A DNA stretch of 64,000 bases from Hevea brasiliensis. Lineage: Eukaryota > Streptophyta > Magnoliopsida > Malpighiales > Euphorbiaceae. The stretch lies in contig NC_079505.1 in the NCBI RefSeq assembly GCF_030052815.1, positions 6,583,640-6,647,639 on the forward strand. The letters are read 5' to 3'. The notes beneath the pieces are model-generated. The model was not told where the DNA came from. It did not search any database and worked only from the letters and a program-made list of their open reading frames with translations. Shown piece by piece: positions 60,430 through 64,000 of this stretch (position 1 is the stretch's first letter; each line of letters opens with the position of its first letter). Made by a program: the position numbers and the translations under genes.

Positions 60430-60881
60430 AATTTGCAAAGAATTGCAATTTCTCCACTAATTTCAAACATTTTAGTGGAGAAATTTTTTCCCACTAAAGA
60501 GGAGATCAATTTGTGAGGGATTGCCATTTCTCCAGTAATTTCAAATATTTTACTTGGGAAATTTTTGTCTACTAGAGAAAAGATCAATTTGTAGTGGATT
60601 GCCCATTTCCCAACTAATTTCAAATATTTTAGAGGTAAAATTTTGTCCCTCTAAAGATGATACCAACTTGTGGGGAAAGTAAATTTCCCTGCTAACGAGG
60701 AGACCATTGAGTGGGGAAGGTGATTTCTCCACTAATATTCATCTTTAGTGGTGAAATTTAATTTCCTCACTAATATTAATCTTTATTGGTGAAATTTAGT
60801 TTCCCTACTAATTGATTTAATGACACATTTTTAGTGAGAATTAGTAGGGAAATTAAAAAACAAAAAAAAATCTTGTATAGT
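60430..60881. mobile_element. CACTA-like terminal region with subterminal repeats
   Basis: Three imperfect ~78-bp units (TTTCAAA word at 60461, 60539, 60618) carry inverted short words such as CCACTAA / TTTAGTGG. Looser copies follow to about 60840. The block ends AAAAATCTTGTATAGT, resembling the TTTTCTTGTAGTG terminus of CACTA elements. Transposase-binding subterminal repeats are typical of that superfamily. The other end and a transposase were not found, so it is a fragment or non-autonomous copy. Repetitive minus-strand frames here are artefacts. Confidence 0.55.
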
Positions 60882-62727
60882 ATCTATCCTATTCTTTTTA
60901 GTTTTATTAACCGATAATAGCAGTAACATTTATATCCAATTTGATTAGTAGAAATACATGTAATTATAATAATATTAATCTTTTCTAATATATAGTGTTT
61001 TTACAAAAAAAAATTTTAGAAAAATAATATTTATTATTAGCAGTATTGAAAAATAATAGAAATCATTTTTTTTATTTAGTATGCTAGCTTTGTAGATTTA
61101 TAAATATGTTTCAATTCTAACCTATTAAATAGGATAAAATTGTTATCCATCTAATAGTTTAAGCTAAATTTTATAAATTTAAAAAAATTTGTAAAATTTA
61201 ATATTCTTTATAATTATTCTATATCTATAACATATATAAATGTGTGACGGAGAGAGAACATTGGGTTTGACAAAAATAGCCATATTAATTTATTATAATA
61301 CAATAAAGGACTATTATACTTTTTAAAAAAGATATTATATTAATTTTTTAATTTTTCAGATAATGTCATGTAATATTAAATTTGTAAAATCTTATATGAA
61401 TCCAATTCTTGAATCCCAATTTTATTTGAACTCTAAATCTTATGTTAGAAAATTTTAAACCATGGTAGGCATAATAATTTTCAACTGTAACAAAGCTAAT
61501 AAATCAATATTTATACTAATATTCCACTTGCAAAGTCCTATTTGTAGGAAAATGCTTTAATTTATCAAGTTTAGAGATTCGACCCTTTTTTTAAGGAAGT
61601 TTCGTGATTTACTTTGTTATTTTAAATATTATAATATTAATTTTTACTTATTGTGATTCTTTAACTTAAAAATATTGCTAATTCATGATGATTCTTTAAC
61701 TTGTAATATTAAAATTGAATTCTTTAACCTAATGATTATTTGAGTATGTAAAAGGTTTTATAATTGTGCAGGTCCAAACTTGCAGATCAATGATAATAGA
61801 AGAACAATCATATGTAGTGATAATGCCCATGGAGTACTTTTTCACAGGTTATTGGTATCTTATATCTCATCAAAGCTTCTATCTGCTGAAAGTACGGATT
61901 TGAAGCTAAAGCCAATAAAAACATGTGTTTCTCTTTTAAGTAAAAAAATATAGAATTTTATTATTATCACTTAAGCAATTTAAAATTACTTAATTTTTTG
62001 GTTCTTTTATTTATTTATTTAAAAGAGTAAGTTATGTTGGAGGAGTTAAAAATAAGACAATAAGTGCAAGTAACGTAGAGAGATGACTTGCATTCATTAT
62101 TTTGTAGTAAGAAATCTGTATCTTCTAAAGATGATTGAAATTTATTTATGATGACAATTAACTAATAATAGAGATAAAATCTCCTAAATTATACTATATG
62201 CTTTTATATTTTATTTTTTGTGTGTTTGCATTATTCTTGGCACAATTCAATTAACAAAATATTATAGGATGTCAAAAAAAGCAACCTTAATATCTTAAAG
62301 CCTCAGCATATCTAATTCTAATGAATCCATCGTTTGGGCCCATAGTACATCAATTAACAACAGGAAGACAAGAAAGGAAGCAGAGTCAACACCAATGATT
62401 TGAAGTTGGTTTTTATTTTCTTCACCTATAGTTGTCAGTCTCTTCAAAATTTAATTATTTGTTTTAATTACATGTTAATTTGAATTTAATTAATGTGTCT
62501 AAAAGTTGCATACTATTATTTTTTAATTATTATCCTCAAATAATCATAACATAAAAATAAAATTTATTATCAACAATATATTTTGTAAGGTATAATTTTA
62601 AATTTTAAATTCTAAATTTTAACTATTTCTATAATTATTATTTTTCAATTGTTATATTATAATTATCATATTTTTAACTATTTTTTCTTGTCAGTTTTAC
62701 TATCATTATATTTTAATTATTATAATA
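60882..62727. other. AT-rich intergenic DNA with a coding-like relic
   Basis: At 61770-61952 an uninterrupted plus-strand frame follows a splice-acceptor-like TTTATAATTGTGCAG. It reads LQINDNRRTIICSDNAHGVL, then FHRLLVSYISSKLL and a hydrophilic tail, about 60 codons. I do not recognise it. Another less AT-rich patch lies at 62270-62400. The rest is unassigned. Confidence 0.3.
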
Positions 62728-64000
62728 TGTAACACTCTCACATTAGGTAGTTTCGTACATTCTACTGTTCCGATGACTAATGTTTGTTCGAGCGGTTAGA
62801 ACGTCTGGAACCACCCTTAAACCATAGAGAGAAACCATAAATTAAATTAATAAAAATCAAATAAGGTTCAAGGAAAACAAAAAAATTGGAGTATAAATCG
62901 GTTAAATGAGCTTAAGTTCCCGGTGATGGGTGACCTATTCGGAACTCTACTGTGAGTTTAGTTGCCACTCCAAATTCGTGTGGAACTCTATAAGATCCTT
63001 AATTAAGGATTAATTAAGGAATTATTGGAAATTAATAAATCAAATAAATGAAAAGGAAATAAGCACAAATAAGTAAAGCAAAACTTAAGGTGAAAAAACA
63101 AATGCTGAGGACTTATCAGGTATTATAGGAAAGATGAATAAAAACCCGGTAAGAATAAAATTTGGTCAATTAATTTTAAGAGTCAAAAATTGACCAAAAG
63201 TGAGACAAATTAAATTAATGAAAATTAGATTTGTATAATTAATTGTGATTATAAAAATTAAACATAATTATTCGAAGTCAAATTCTAATGATTATGGAAG
63301 ACTACTTATTTACAACTTTGCCACCCACATAATTACCAAAATGCCATTAATGAATTAAATAGGTTAAATATTAAGAAAAAAAAATTCATTCATCTTCCTC
63401 CCTTGGTTGTTGTCCTCCTCCCTCTCTCTCTACCTCCATTGTTGATCAAATCAAACTCCAAAATCTTTGATTTCATCCATGATTCCCATAGCAAATCAAA
63501 TTAAAACCTTGAATTAGCCCTAGATTAAAAGAAAGGAAGCAAGGAACTCAAGAAATTTGGGTGATTTGTGAAGATAGAAATTGGGCCAAGCCAGGTAAGT
63601 TAAGATTCAAGTTTAATTATTTGTTAATTCATTGAATTTGAGTTGATTATGTAGAAATTGTTGTGGAAATTGCTTAAAATCATGCAAGATGTGAAGAAGT
63701 GAAATTAGGTCTAGGGTTATGGAGTTAGGGTTTTGATGGTATGAAACCTAATTGATGCTATTAGATGTACATTATGACCATTTAAAGTGTATTTGTTAAG
63801 AAACAACTTTGGTTTGGTCAAGAAATTAATGAAATTAAAGTTGTGCTTGAGGTGTCATAAATGTTGAATCTGGATAGCTTGAGTCCAGTGGGGTTATTAG
63901 CTCATAACTTAAGCTATGTAACTCCAAATGAGATAAAACCAATGGGAAATGAAACCTTAAATGCCAAAACTTTCATGTAGGACACTTGATCAGAAAATGG
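62728..64000 (+). mobile_element. Diverged LTR of the large gypsy family, cut by window end
   Basis: Begins TGTAACACTCTCACATTAGG, then GTACATTCTACTGTTCCGATG and TGTTCGAGCGGTTAGAACG. These positions align with the first 100 bp of the LTR at 36935 but are clearly more diverged. Leader-like pyrimidine-rich sequence follows at about 63390-63440, as in the other LTRs, then a distantly similar body. Whether this is a solo LTR or part of an element cannot be seen here. Confidence 0.75.

Noticed and set aside
1..64000. tRNA, rRNA or other structured RNA genes
   Set aside because: I saw no cloverleaf-like A/B box pairs or rRNA-like sequence. TGGTATCAGAGC words are retroelement primer-binding sites.

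Overview
This is plant nuclear DNA, almost certainly from a eudicot. It is very AT-rich and gene-poor, and its intergenic space is built from nested LTR retrotransposons, TRIMs, foldback elements and simple repeats. It also carries intronless cytochrome P450 genes of the CYP96A (alkane hydroxylase) type. The style of the repeats is compatible with Euphorbiaceae, but that is a weak guess; nothing in the window fixes the species.

Genes. Three CYP96A-like copies lie in direct orientation: an intact gene at 8657-10210, a second intact gene at 53060-54607, and a 5'-truncated, frameshifted pseudogene at 56551-57173. Homology extends into the promoters and 3' flanks. The DNA upstream of the pseudogene matches DNA upstream of copy 1, so this was a compact tandem array. 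About 40 kb of the 43 kb between copies 1 and 2 is mainly transposon insertion. I see no other intact cellular gene. A TPR-like exon relic lies at about 10.73-11.05 kb on the minus strand, and a short unidentified coding-like stretch at about 61.77 kb.

Mobile DNA. One large Ty3/gypsy chromovirus family dominates. A full-length, minus-strand element occupies 38755-50513, with LTRs of 3.3 and 3.5 kb, PBS, PPT, damaged gag-pol and target duplication CTTTT. It sits inside a solo LTR of its own family in opposite orientation (36935-52114, TSD TAAAT). Further solo LTRs of the family are at 14623-19370, which carries a rearranged head-to-head TRIM cluster with TSD GGAAC, and at 29578-33604 (TSD GTCGT). 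The latter lies inside a solo LTR of a different family (25886-33613, TSD TAATA), which also holds a TRIM with mismatched LTRs (28330-28785, TSD CACAG). A diverged relative of the LTR starts at 62728 and runs off the window. The family LTRs carry 2-4 copies of a 192-bp repeat, each unit with a perfect 15-nt-arm hairpin.

Other repeats: a MULE-type MITE with 9-bp TSD (57626-57905), an RTE-like LINE 3' fragment with 7-bp TSD (58109-58564), CACTA-like subterminal repeats (60430-60881), two Helitron-like 3' ends near 1.69 and 3.95 kb, several GGTTCGGTT-type foldback elements, and a local ~200-bp/1.7-kb duplication system at 25.2-36.9 kb.

The genes do not form an operon-like unit. The functional content is a small P450 array, probably acting on very-long-chain alkanes or fatty acyl substrates at the endoplasmic reticulum. 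It has been pulled apart by successive waves of retrotransposons whose order can be read from nested target-site duplications.
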